A stretch of 24,299 nt of DNA from Ophiothrix spiculata (GCA_000969725.1 JXSR01S041602.1), one strand, 5' to 3'; positions 1 through 9,842 are shown, counted from the stretch's first letter. Numbers and translations: made by a program. The notes: a model not told the origin generated them from the letters alone.

Positions 1-171
1 CCGATTACAAAGGTGGAAGGCGGAGGCATCGTGATCGACACTCTGTGTCGAGAACCGCGCGGCCCGAGAACCGCGTATTCTAGTTTAACATGCAACAGTT
101 TAAAAAAGTTTTCTCAGACACATTTATTTTCGCGTTAGACACGTTGAGCATGTAACATTAAAAATACCACT

Positions 172-609
172 TGTGATAATAATTATGATAATATATCGCA
201 TTTATAAAGCGCAAAATCTACAAAAAAATCTAGGCGCTAAAACAAAAACAGAACAAAAAACAGAAAAAAACAACAACTTATGAATCAGGAAATGCTTGCT
301 GAAAAAGATATGTTTTCAACTCACGTTTGAAATGCAACAAGTTGGAGGAGTTGCAGAGACTGCTTGGAAGAGAGTTCCAAACAGTCGGAGCTGCAAACGT
401 GAAAGAGTGTTCACTGGCTGCCTTCAAACTAACTCGTGGAACAACAAGTAATTTTTTGGAGGACGAGCGCAGCGAGCATGGTGGTTTGAACTAACACAAG
501 GATGACGCCAAGTACTATTGGAGAGTGGAATCAAAGTAACGAAAAGCAAGAACAGCGAGCTTAAATAGGACACGGTATTTGTGGAAGCCAGTGAAGCCCG
601 TACAGGGTG
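172..609 (-). mobile_element. 3' end of a decayed CR1/L2/jockey-like LINE, minus strand
   Basis: Read on the minus strand this is the end of a non-LTR retrotransposon: the C-terminus of ORF2 (stop codon at 280-278), then a short 3' UTR. The UTR contains a GCGCTTTATAAATGC stretch and runs out into an ATT/ATA-rich tail near 172-190, a tail style seen in CR1/L2-type elements. The 5' end is truncated near 609 or has decayed beyond recognition. No target duplication was identified. The LINE assignment rests on the protein; the clade is inference. Confidence 0.72.
278..609 (-). pseudogene. LINE ORF2 C-terminal remnant, frameshifted and with internal stops
   Basis: The minus-strand translation carries the usual landmarks of the region C-terminal to a LINE reverse transcriptase. 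In order they are LHWLP (about 590), then after a one-base shift YRVLFKLAVLAFRYFDS, YLASSL, SLRSSSKKLLVVPRVSLK, FTFAAPTVWNSLPSSL, HFKRELKTYLFQQAFPDS and stop. The family pattern is L-H-W-L-P, then L-R-S, L-V-V-P-R, A-P-x-x-W-N-x-L-P and F-K-x-x-L-K-T-x-L-F, and the order matches. At least two in-frame stops (one before YLASS, one before FKPP) and the frameshift after LHWLP make it non-functional. The region is thought to help the ORF2 protein handle RNA or DNA. It has no ATG of its own, and plus-strand open frames here are shadows. Confidence 0.78.
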
Positions 610-1399
610 GGAGTAATATGATCATGATTATACATTATTGAACACTAGATTTTGTTCTTTCTTGAGTGCATGCTATATGGCAAGGGGAACACAATGAAAC
701 TAAAAACAATAGTAAAAACGTTTTATTTTCTCATGCATTTTAAACAATCAGTTGAAAAAGGCTCAAACCCTCATGATTGGATTCATAATACTTCGATCTT
801 AGCAACACTAAGCCCATTTCTTTTGATAAAGAATGAAAAGTATTTGTCCAGAGCATTTAATGTAAAGTTGTTTTCAAGTGGACCAAATCATGGCCATGCT
901 CGGGTTGGGAATCAGAAATTTAAGAAAGTAGAAATTTAAGAGTTGAGATTCTTAAGTAAGCTCTTTTTGTTTTTGTGTCTGTCAAAATATCAGGAATGGC
1001 TATGCTTGGGTTGGGAATTATAATTTGGTGAGTAAACTTGAAGAGAGTTATAGAGTTCCTTTGTACAAATTAAATAACCTGCTCCTGTAAAAGAGTCTCT
1101 AGTGGTAAATAATAATGTCAAGGAACAGCTTCCAAATTTGAAATTGAGTAAAAAATCAACTTTTCATCTGTTAATGTAGTTTGCAACAATACATATTTTC
1201 CAACTATATGTTAAGTTGTTGACAGCAAATATTATCAGGAAACATTGGTTTTCAAGGTTTAAATCAGTTGTTAAAATTAAACTCACGTAAAGTTGTCAGC
1301 TTTGCATAATTTGCATTATGCATTTTTTTTTTTGGTTCAATGATTTTTCTAAACTACTCTTCGTATTTTGTGAAAGGTCATGTCTTGATGTGTGCTTAG
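610..1399. other. AT-rich non-coding stretch with a short diverged direct repeat
   Basis: A 95-codon open frame at 652-939 (+) shows no recognisable domain, signal or composition, and I do not call it a gene. A diverged direct repeat is visible: the segments from about 890 and from about 996 share ATGGC, ATGCT and GGGTTGGGAAT. Nothing else is supported. Confidence 0.5.
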
Positions 1400-1562
1400 G
1401 AGCTTGGTCACAATAACTCGTATGAACAGTTACGAGCAGTGTTTAGTCCGTTTAAAAGGACCACAAGCAGTGAGCAAAGTGAGCTGCGAGGGCGTCGCGT
1501 AGTCCATTAGATGGACTAAAAACTGCTCGTAACTGTTCGTAAGAGTTATTGTGACCAAGCTC
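1400..1562. mobile_element. 163-bp palindromic MITE with TTAG target duplication
   Basis: The first and last 50 bases (1400-1449, 1513-1562) are reverse complements at 47 of 50 positions and start GAGCTTGGTCACAATAACTC. The element is flanked on both sides by TTAG (1396-1399 and 1563-1566), which reads as a 4-bp target-site duplication. The roughly 63-bp centre contains a further small inverted repeat (AGTCC and GGACT). There is no coding capacity, so this is a non-autonomous foldback element. The superfamily is not determined; the 4-bp duplication resembles the TTAA class, but the site is TTAG. Confidence 0.85.
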
Positions 1563-1732
1563 TTAGTGTAAACAAACAATGCTAACCTGGTACTCTGTTA
1601 TGTTTTGGTTTGAGTCCACACAATGTTCACTTTCTACTTTTCTTTAAATTGGCTTTGATGCACTAATAAATAGGTCTTTTAGTTGAAAATAAAGAGAGCA
1701 AGTATGAGTTATAATACTTTAGAATAGACCTT

Positions 1733-1821
1733 GCACCCTAACACTTAACCAGTACTGCACTTAACCCTAGTCCTAACCCCTAATCCTAACCTCATAACCC
1801 TAACCCTAAGAACAACCCTAA
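1733..1821. repeat. Degenerate interstitial telomere-like (TAACCC) repeats
   Basis: About ninety bases rich in CCCTAA or CCTAAC units, including CATAACCCTAACCCTAAG and several copies with single substitutions. This matches the metazoan telomere hexamer TTAGGG in the CCCTAA orientation. The copies are interrupted and mutated, so it is an old interstitial block or chance simple repeat, not a chromosome end: other sequence continues on both sides. Confidence 0.6.
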
Positions 1822-2027
1822 GAACGTATGGTGCATAGTCTAGAGTGTGCAGATTTGGAGTATGATTTTTTACTCAAACATTGAAGTCCTTCAAGTATAA
1901 TATACTGCCATTAGTTTTAACTCTCTTTCAGACCTGTCTGCAATGAACTTACTACTTTTTCATTTGCCTCTCAGCCACCCTTTTGGAATCTTACGTAGAA
2001 TGTATGTTTATTTCCAAGCTGAACTAA

Positions 2028-3805
2028 ACATTTATATTGCATCTATGTCACTCAAATTGAGATTGAATTGATTCAGCTTGAAATATTGGGTTTAAGATAT
2101 GTATGTTATAATAGCAAACACCTCAAGTTAAAAAGCCAGCCTATAGGAAGCCAGATGGGCCAAAATATAGCTTAATATTCATATAGCATCTACGTCACTC
2201 AAATTGAGATTGGATGGATTCAGCTTGAATTATTGGGTTTGAGATATGTATGTTATAATAGCAAACACCTCAAGTTAAAAAGCCATCCTATAGGAAGCCA
2301 GATGGGCCAAAATGTAGCTTAATATTCATATAGCATCTACGTCACTCAAATTGAGATTGGATGGATTCAGCTTGAATTATTTGGATTGAGATATGTATGT
2401 TATAATAGCAAACACCTCAAGTTAAAAAGCCAGCCTTTAAAAAGCCAGATGGGTCAAAATGTAGCTTAACATTTATATAGCATCTATGTCACTCAAATTG
2501 GGATTGGATTGATTCAGCTTGAAATATTTGGATTGAGATATGTATGTTATAATAGCAAACACCTCAAGTTAAAAAGCCAGCGTATAAAAGGCCAAGTAGG
2601 TCAAAATGTAGCTTAACATTTATACAGCATCAATGTCACTCGAATTGGGATTGGATTAATTCAGCTTGAATTATTGGGTTTGAGATATGTATGTTATAAT
2701 AGCAAACACCTCAAGTTAAAAAGCCAGCCTATAAAAAGCCAGATGGGTCAAAATGTAGCTTAACATTTATATAGCATCTATGTCACTCAAATTGGGATTG
2801 GATTGATTCAGCTTGAAATATTTGGATTGAGATATGTATGTTATAATAGCAAACACCTCAAGTTAAAAAGCCAGCCTATAAAAAGCCAGATGGGTCAAAA
2901 TGTAGCTTAACAATTATATAGCATCTATGTCACTTAAATTGGGATTGGATGGATTCAGCTTGTATTGGGATTGAGATATGTATGTTATAATAGCAAACAC
3001 CTCAAGTTAATAAGCCAGCCTATAAAAAAGCCAAGTGGGTCAAAATGTAGCTTAACATTTATATAGCATCTATGTCACTCGAATTGAGATTTAATTGACT
3101 CAGCTTGCAATATAGGGATTGGGATATGTATGTTATAATAGCAAACAGTTTGAGTTCAGAAGCCAGCCTATAAAAAAGCCAAGTGGGTCAAAATGTAGCT
3201 AAACATTTATATAATATCTCTTGTCTCTCAAATTGATGTTGAAATATTGGGATTGAGATATGTATGTTATAATAGCAAACACCTCAAGTTAAAATGCCAG
3301 CCTATAGGAAGCCAGATGGGTCAAAATGTAGCTTAACATTTATATAGCACCTATGTCACTCGAATTGAGGTTGAATTGACTCAGCTTGAAATATTGGGAT
3401 TGAGATGGGTCAAAATGTAGCTTAACATTTATATAGCATCTATGTCACTCGAAATGAGGTTGAATTGACTCAGCTTGAAATATAGGGATTGAGATATGTA
3501 TGTTATAATAGAAAAGACCTCAAGTTAAAAAGCCAGCCTATAGGAAGCCAGATGGGTCAAAATGTAGCTTAACATTTATATTAAATCTCTTGTCTCTCGA
3601 ATTTACATTGAAATATTGGGATTGATATATGTTATGTATGTTATAATAGCAAACACCTCAAGCTAAGATGCCAGCCTATAGGAAGCCAAGTGGGTCAAAA
3701 TGTAGCTTAACATATAGCATCTATGTCACTCAAATTGAGATTGGATTGATTCAGCTTGAAATATTGGGATTGAGATATGTATGTTATAATAGCAAACACC
3801 TCAAC
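2028..3805. repeat. Satellite array, 147-bp monomer, left block
   Basis: The landmark GTTATAATAGCAAAC recurs at 2105, 2252, 2399, 2546, 2693 and 2840, always exactly 147 bp apart, then at 2984, 3132, 3266, 3502, 3640 and 3783. The later spacings are 144, 148, 134, 236, 138 and 143. The 236-bp interval holds a normal monomer plus a truncated one (junction near 3404). The short monomers share an altered segment (CTTGTCTCTC), so a shorter sub-type exists. Conserved blocks are GGTCAAAATGTAGCTTAACA, GCATCTATGTCACTC and GATTCAGCTTGAA. The first monomer is partial. No coding potential is seen. Confidence 0.95.
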
Positions 3806-3809
3806 TCAA

Positions 3810-4154
3810 AGCAATACTATAAAGTGTTTAAAATGAAGCGCCCCCTGTCACCCATGACTTTTGACTTTTTGGGCTTATTTGGTTTGTTTTCGATAGATAT
3901 GAATACCCTCCAAACGATTTGGCTCAAAGATGCTTACTTTTTCTGTTATGGAAATTTGTTGAATTAAATACGGGATCCCAAATTTAATTCCTCATGTATT
4001 AGTGTAGGAAAGCAAGTGCTTTTTATCAAATTTTTGGTGTCAAAACAATTTTTTTCACAAAATACACTTGGAAACGCTTTTAGATAGTCACATTCCTCCA
4101 TTTTATGCTGTTTTAACTAAAAGCGATTTTTGATCAAAATCTTATAGTATTGCT
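3810..4154. mobile_element. 345-bp TTAA-type MITE inserted in the satellite
   Basis: The ends are inverted copies: AGCAATACTATAA at 3810 and TTATAGTATTGCT ending at 4154. They are flanked by TCAA (3806-3809) and TTAA (4155-4158), which is a TTAA duplication with one later substitution; uninterrupted monomers read AAGTTAAAAAGCC at this point. The arithmetic confirms the insertion: the landmarks at 3783 and 4279 are 496 bp apart, and removing 345 + 4 leaves exactly 147, one monomer. There is no transposase. TTAA duplications are typical of piggyBac and Kolobok elements; which of these mobilised it is unknown. Confidence 0.9.
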
Positions 4155-4158
4155 TTAA

Positions 4159-4572
4159 AAAGCCAGCCTATAGGAAGCCAGATGGGTCAAAATGTAGTTT
4201 AGCATTAATATAGCATCTATGTTACTCTAATTGAGATTGAATTGACTCAGCTTGAAATATAGGGATTGAGATATGTATGTTATAATAGCAAACACCTCAA
4301 GTTAAAATACCAGCCTATAGGAACCCAAGTGGGTCAAAATGTAGCTTAACCTTTATATAGCATCTATGTCACTCGAATTGAGGTTGAATTGATTCAGCTT
4401 GAAATATTGGGATTGAGATATGTATGTTATAATAGCAAACACCTCAAGTTAAAAAGCCATCCTATAGGAAGCCAAGTGGGTCAAAATGTAGCTCAACATT
4501 TATATAATTTACATCTATGTCACTCGAATTGAGGTTGAATTGACTCAGCTTGAAATATAGGGATTGAGATAT
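4159..4572. repeat. Satellite array, middle block
   Basis: This continues the 147-bp satellite, with landmarks at 4279 and 4426 (147 bp apart). The block ends in GGGATTGAGATAT, where the LINE fragment begins in mid-monomer. The last monomer has a few extra bases near 4505-4515. Confidence 0.93.
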
Positions 4573-4573
4573 T

Positions 4574-5131
4574 GACGAGTGCCTTACATGGAAAAATCAC
4601 ATTGATTGCGTATCCAAAACTGTATCTAGAAATGTCGGTGTCATGAACAAACTGAAATATTCTGTTCCAAAACGTGTGTTACATACATTATATTGCTCTC
4701 TTGTCTTACCTTATTTGAACTATGGGATACTTATTTGGGGAAGTACGTGTATATCATTTATTGACAAACTTATAAAGATCCAAAAGTGGGCAATAAGAGT
4801 AATCTCAAGTTCTCATTACAGAAGCCATACTGCTCCTCTGTTCGTTTCCAATGATATTCTTACAGTTAATGATATGTACAAAATGGAGATCGGAGTATTT
4901 ATGTATAAATATTCAATACATGATCTTCCTGTAGCTTTTAATGACTTTTTCACAAAGAGATCAGACATTCACAATTATTCAACAAGACAAGTAAATGATC
5001 TTAACTTAACAAAAAACAAGAAATCATTCACTGATCGTGGTATTCGCTCTCGTGGCCCAGTACTTTGGAACTCACTTTCAAAAGATATAAAAAAGTTAAA
5101 TTATTTCGTAGAAATTATAAACGCAATTTAA
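4574..5131 (+). CDS. LINE reverse-transcriptase C-terminal part (partial, 5'-truncated)
   Basis: An uninterrupted frame runs from the satellite junction to TAA at 5131, about 185 codons. The internal ATG at 4643 is not a true start: in-frame coding with LTWKNHIDCVSKTVSRNVGV lies upstream of it. The motifs are those just after the RT palm in jockey/CR1-like ORF2 proteins: LTWKNHI (thumb), YCSLVLPYLNYGILIWGS (the L-x-Y-x-x-x-L/V-x-P-x-x-x-Y-x-x-x-x-W block), then IQKWAIRVIS, and near the end RGIRSRGPVLWNSLSKDIKK. The catalytic F-A-D-D segment and endonuclease are missing, so it cannot act alone. The clean frame suggests a fairly young insertion. The protein class is clear; the clade is inferred. 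Confidence 0.85.
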   Translation, partial: DECLTWKNHIDCVSKTVSRNVGVMNKLKYSVPKRVLHTLYCSLVLPYLNYGILIWGSTCISFIDKLIKIQKWAIRVISSSHYRSHTAPLFVSNDILTVNDMYKMEIGVFMYKYSIHDLPVAFNDFFTKRSDIHNYSTRQVNDLNLTKNKKSFTDRGIRSRGPVLWNSLSKDIKKLNYFVEIINAI

Positions 5132-5410
5132 TTGCAACATACAATTAATGAGTTTTGAGCATGTCCGTGTCTTGTTTTGTTTTGTTTTTGCTATTGTCTT
5201 TTCTCTTGAAGATATTTTTTTTTCCAGTTTGTATGACCTATTCTATATATTTGTATTATTGTTACCTAAGGGATTGGCTATTTACAAGCCTTATTGGCTC
5301 CCCAGCCTATTCCTCCATAATGTATTGTTTATAATGTTTTTTTTAAAGCTTTTGATGTTTAATTTATCTTATTGTTTTGTTTATGGAAATAATAAACTTG
5401 AACTTTAACT
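5132..5410 (+). other. 3' UTR and tail of the inserted LINE
   Basis: AT-rich, T-rich sequence following the stop codon. An 86-codon open frame at 5148-5408 is hydrophobic only because of the T-rich composition, and I treat it as a shadow. The end, AATAATAAACTTGAACTTTA, looks like a short repetitive 3' tail (CTTGAA/CTTTAA) of the kind used by some LINEs in place of poly(A). Confidence 0.65.
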
Positions 5411-5621
5411 TATGTTATAATAGCAAACACTTTGAGTTCAGAAGCCAGCCTATAAAAAAGCCAAGTGGGTCAAAATGTAGCTAAACATTTATATAATATC
5501 TTGTCTCTAGAGTTGACATTGAAATATCAGGATTGAGATATGTATGTTATAATAGCCAACACCTCAAGTTAAGAAGCCAGCCTATAGGAAGCCAAGTGGG
5601 TCAAAATGTAGCTTAACATTT
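5411..5621. repeat. Satellite array, right block and edge
   Basis: Landmarks at 5414 and 5546 are 132 bp apart, the short monomer sub-type with CTTGTCTCTAG in the variable segment. Similarity ends at GTAGCTTAACATTT (about 5621), the same phase at which many monomers pass into their ATATAGCATC block, so the array edge falls inside a monomer. Confidence 0.93.
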
Positions 5622-7605
5622 CGTCAGTTGCATCACATACCGTTTTATATGACATTTTTGACTTTTTTGAGAAAATTTTCATGGATTGATTTTCATATGC
5701 ATTTTCAAATGCTTTTATATTTGTCATAAGTCTGTAACATGAAGTAGCAAATGCATTGATTTAATTCTGAACCTCTGCAAATCCTGAAGTATTGTTCATG
5801 ATTAACAACCCTGCAACAGTATAGTGACACATATGGTATGAAATGGTATTAGTGTTGTATAAATGGTGAAGATATCAATAATATTTTTGTATCAATAATA
5901 TTTTTGTCACCTTTTTAGCAAAGAGAGTAAGATTTTAAAGATTGTTTTTGGTATGGCAAAGTAACTAAGTAAGTAGACAAGTTGCAAGACTGGCTCATAA
6001 ATTTGTACAAATTGTGTTCCTCTTTGCTTACCATAAGCTAGAGTCTCTACTTAGGAAAATTTATTGAACTTACTTCCGGGATATCAGAATGTTATAGATA
6101 TAGATATAGGGCAAATTGAAAATGTTATTGGTATAAGGAAACCACATTGATCCACTGGTAGTAAACACCACTAAACTATATCATACTTCAATGTTTCAAC
6201 CATTCCTTGTCCAGGTTTTGCTTTTAAAACACAACGTAGCCAATATAAAGACTTTTAGGTCTTTTTAGTATTGTAAGATATAATTAATGTTAGCATGAAC
6301 ATGTTGTTTTTAATAGTAGGTTAGTAGAAAGAGTTTTTGAATATGTCTAAGAGTTTAACTACCCAATATACAGATATGTTTTGTACACAGGCTCTCAGCA
6401 AAGGTAAAAATTCTGCAAGGGTAGTTACTGATGCTCGTCAAATGTAGTGCATATAATTGTAAGCATCAACATTTGTGGCTGCCGTAAATGCCAGAAACTT
6501 CATTTTGCACTACAGGTGAAAATACACATCAAGGTTGTAATTTGCCGAAATTGATTTTTTGACAGATTCACAATCCTTGTACTTACTACAAAATACTAGC
6601 AAAGTTTCATTTCAAGAAATTGATAGGAAATGTGAAATAAATCTGCATATTTTTAAGACAATCAACAGAAAATATAGGGCTTACTGATCTTTGAACGTGT
6701 TTATCTCAGTTATATGTTTTACTCCCTGACAACCTTTGACGGACCATAACTTGACTTCTGGAAATCGTGTGAAATTCATTAAGGCGTCATTTTAATCCTG
6801 AAAGCATGGTCTTTGCAAATAATTATAATGACAAGAGTTGGCATTTATGGCTGGTTTGGGATGGACGGTCAACCTTTTGTCAACCTTTTCAACTACGCCT
6901 TCCACATACAACGGATTGCTGTGATATTGGGTAGGACAAGAGGGAAACCAAGGCGGGTAATTCCATATACCTCGTGAATTTACAGATGATGTTTGATAAA
7001 ATTATGCTATTTTCCAAACTTGCCACTGAGCTATAGATTGAGAATGGGTGATAGTTCCAAGCAAAACAAACACACGACAGAAAATGTTTGAATTGTGTAA
7101 ATGTGCTATAGCAAATTGTCAGTTTTCAACCAAATTCATGGGTTTACACAAGTTTTGAAATAAAATAATAATGAGCTTATTAGTAAACGATCCATATTAT
7201 TACAGCGCTGATCAAAATATAATCTCACTGCTTTCATTAATATATTAAGAAAATATAAAACATAACCCAAAATCAAAGAATTGGATGCAATCTTGATATT
7301 GATATATATTTATCACATTTGAGGTAATGCAAGTAATTGTGTTGAGAAATGAACAGATTAAATCTAATATATGGTGGCAAGGAAATGAACAAGCAGAATG
7401 AAATGTTTCAATCTGAAATTGACGCGAGGAAACAGTAGGAAATGTTTGTGCTTTGGGTCTTCATTTCACTGATATTTAAAATGTTAACATTTCAAGTCTT
7501 CAATTAAATTGCTACCATTTTCAATCTCTTTGTCAAGTTTAGTTTTTTTCAACCTCATTATTTATGAAAAAAATATTTCTAAATGATTGGAAAAATAGAT
7601 AAAAT
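5622..7605. other. AT-rich DNA with no supported feature
   Basis: No open frame with a recognisable domain, no tRNA-like boxes and no clear long inverted or direct repeat was seen. A short duplicated ATCAATAATATTTTTGT occurs near 5874-5905. It could be intronic or intergenic; the sequence does not say which. Confidence 0.5.
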
Positions 7606-7766
7606 GTGGGAAGCCACAGCAAAAGGATGCAGTTGCCGTCTCCTACAGTACTGGTCTCCTACATGTTGCTCATTGTAGCATATCTGATGTATTCTAGTTG
7701 TATACATCAGATATGCTACAATGAGCTACATGTACGAGCCAACATCCTTTTGCGGCCGTGATCCAC
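7606..7766. mobile_element. 161-bp palindromic element with a 31-bp-arm hairpin core
   Basis: The outer ends GTGGGAAGCCACAGC and the reverse complement of GGCCGTGATCCAC match only partly, then CAAAAGGATG (about 7619) pairs perfectly with CATCCTTTTG (about 7743). The core is much better: 7661-7691 pairs with 7703-7733 at 30 of 31 positions around an 11-base loop (7692-7702). The whole looks like a foldback MITE. No clear target duplication was found at the proposed ends, so the boundaries are approximate. Confidence 0.75.
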
Positions 7767-8536
7767 AAATATAGATGAAAAAATGTAAATTAGATAGATT
7801 CCTCAAAAATAAGTGGAGGATAAATAATTCCATGGCAGAAGTAAATTCAAATTGTCAAAACATAAAAGCCTATTGTTTGTAGATTTAATTTGTGACCACA
7901 AAATGGTAGCGTTAACGCAGTAGTCTTCCGTGGGAGTATGCATTTTCAAGCTTGTTATACAGTCCACGCCTACGCTCTCGACTTTTGAGTGCGCGTTCAG
8001 GAATTACTGCATTGAACAATTATAAAGAGAATTTATTGCCCAATCGTTGAAGTGTTAAACACATCAGCTTAAATGTTAAGCTTATTAAAATACACTTTAT
8101 ATATGACAAATACACATTGACTTGAAAACATCTGACTTTATAAACAACAGACAATTTACCCACAAATATAGGAAAAACATCACCAATCGACCTACTTACT
8201 CAACTCGTTTATTTGCCAATAGTTCTTAATGGAGCATCCGTCATATTAAGGGCAGTGTTGCAGAAATATGTAAAATTACTTTTCAAGGAAAGTGTTCAAA
8301 TGAGTATGCTCGAAGGGGTGGGGGGGGGGGGTCTTTTTGTTTTTGTTTTTGATAAGAGGTGGTAATATCTAATGGGATACCTTAGGCTAAGGCCAAAAAT
8401 TTTCTGCTTTACAAATGCCAAATTCCGCTTTATTCTGCTTTGTATTTTTTGCACTTTTTTGAAGAAAAAAAAATTCTTAAAAATCTTACAGTTTTCAAGT
8501 CTCTTACCTATATTTTTACTGTAGTCTAAGTTTACT
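7767..8536. other. Non-coding stretch with a poly-G tract
   Basis: This contains a short G run (about 8319-8330) followed by a (GTTTTT)n-like stretch to about 8350. The segment at 8385-8410 (CCAAAAATTTTCTGCTTTA) resembles 13128-13150, linking it to the repeat family called at 8537 and 13090. Open frames here on the minus strand are compositional and not believed. Confidence 0.45.
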
Positions 8537-9070
8537 GTAAATTCTGAAGTCCTCCGCGTGCCATTTTTCATCAAAATTTAATGTTTGTAAACTAAGCTTA
8601 ATAAAAAGTTTTCGCCCTGCAGCGATACTGGCACGTGCGTTGAACCAGTCTGGACAAGCTTTTGGAAAAGCCCCCGTGTCTATTTTTAGCTCGCCTGCGC
8701 AAGGGATCCTGGGATACAGTATTTCTGACAGTTGGCCGTTGTGTGATCGCAATGGGCAATGTCTGATGCCCTGGTCTGATGCGAGATCGCAAATCAATGC
8801 CGAATGTTTGGGCATATCACGGCCGTAACTAGGTAGTTTATACGTTTTTATAGGCATTGTAAGGTAAATCTATGATAAATTTGGCTTTATTTTGTTCAAT
8901 TTATGATCTCAAATATTCATAAGTTTCTATTTATTTCTTCAAAAATTTATTAATTTGCCGTTTTGGGGTCTTTTTATTTTTGTTTTCCTCAGATATGCTT
9001 TTTCCGCTTTTCACTTCAAATTCCGTGATTTTCGCGGAAAATCCGCAACGTGGAGAACTTCAGAATTTAC
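8537..9070. mobile_element. 534-bp inverted-repeat element (family shared with 13090)
   Basis: The termini GTAAATTCTGAAG (8537-8549) and CTTCAGAATTTAC (9058-9070) are perfect reverse complements, and the match continues with two mismatches through CTCCGCG / CGTGGAG. Just inside the right end lies TTTTCGCGGAAAATCCGC, which also occurs near the right end of the 13.1-13.46 kb element. The interior from about 8590 to 8825 is clearly richer in G+C than its surroundings (it holds short overlapping open frames on both strands without a known domain) and may be a further insertion or an older piece of element. No transposase was recognised. Confidence 0.6.
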
Positions 9071-9642
9071 CTTAGGCCATGATGCATATCTTATTTCTAA
9101 GTGATGTGTTTTATATTGTAGATGAAATATGATGAAAAGGAAAAAAAAAAGATAAATATTATCACATACCAACAAATGTTAGAAAAATACATATTTTTGG
9201 TGCTGTACAACTATTCAAACTTATCAACACCAACTTAGCAATTGACAACATCAACCATTTGCTGTGTACTCTCTACCAAGGTAACAATTTTGATTTGTCA
9301 ATTGTCATTTAATTGCCACAACCATGTTACAACGATTAAAAAGACACCTTAATAAACTGAACACAACTTCCAATTGTCAGTCTGCCTAAGGTTATCATGG
9401 AGTAAAAGGTGAAACCGAGATAAACTAGTTCAAAAATCAGTAAGCCATATATTTTTCTGCTGATGATCCTTAGAACAAACAGATATTTTTCATATTCTTA
9501 TCTTGTCACAATTGTTTTCAAGGTTAAATGATAAACTCCATCGTAATCAAGGAGTTTTTAATGCAGACATTTGATGAAAGCAGAATACAAATTATGATAA
9601 AACATGTGAAAAGTTTGCCTATACAGTTTTATAAGAACAAAA
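9071..9642. other. AT-rich DNA with no supported feature
   Basis: An A-rich run lies at about 9138-9151. A 62-codon frame at 9528-9716 runs into the TTAA element and has no recognisable content. Confidence 0.5.
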
Positions 9643-9842
9643 TTAAAGGGGCAGTTCATGATCCACTTTTCACCCTCAAGGTCACCTCTATAAAATTTGA
9701 GTTTATTAGCTTATAAGAATCCTCAACTGGTATATGTTATGTTCCCCAAACCATTCTTTCATATGTGCTTGCAATTTTGAGAAAAGTGAGAAAATGTGTC
9801 ATTTCCTAATTATTGTCGGGGCCCCAACAGTAATTACAAGAC

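Larger units (their letters stand above)
4573..5410 (+). mobile_element. 5'-truncated LINE inserted in the satellite
   Basis: Satellite stops at GAGATAT (about 4572) and resumes at TATGTTATAATAGC (about 5411). Between them lies the end of a non-LTR retrotransposon: an open reading frame to 5131, then about 280 bp of 3' UTR ending AATAATAAACTTGAACTTTA, with an AATAAA-like signal close to the end and no long poly(A). The junction loses about one satellite base (the G of GATATGTATG) and shows no target duplication longer than a shared TAT. Severe 5' truncation is the usual result of incomplete target-primed reverse transcription. Confidence 0.88.

Noticed and set aside
652..939. 95-codon open frame on the plus strand
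   Set aside because: No recognisable domain, low-complexity AT-driven composition, and no supporting context; chance frames of this length are expected here.
3668..3967. 99-codon open frame
   Set aside because: It runs from satellite into the TTAA MITE; the translation is repeat sequence and not a gene.
5148..5408. 86-codon hydrophobic open frame after the LINE stop
   Set aside because: Lies in the T-rich LINE 3' UTR; phenylalanine and leucine richness follows from base composition.
2028..5621. CRISPR-like array because of regular direct repeats
   Set aside because: The repeats are contiguous 147-bp monomers without unique spacers in a eukaryotic setting, so this is a satellite.
8516..8857. 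Overlapping open frames on both strands in the G+C-rich core
   Set aside because: Several frames are open at once on both strands, with no domain; typical of a stop-poor G+C-rich patch inside an inverted-repeat element.
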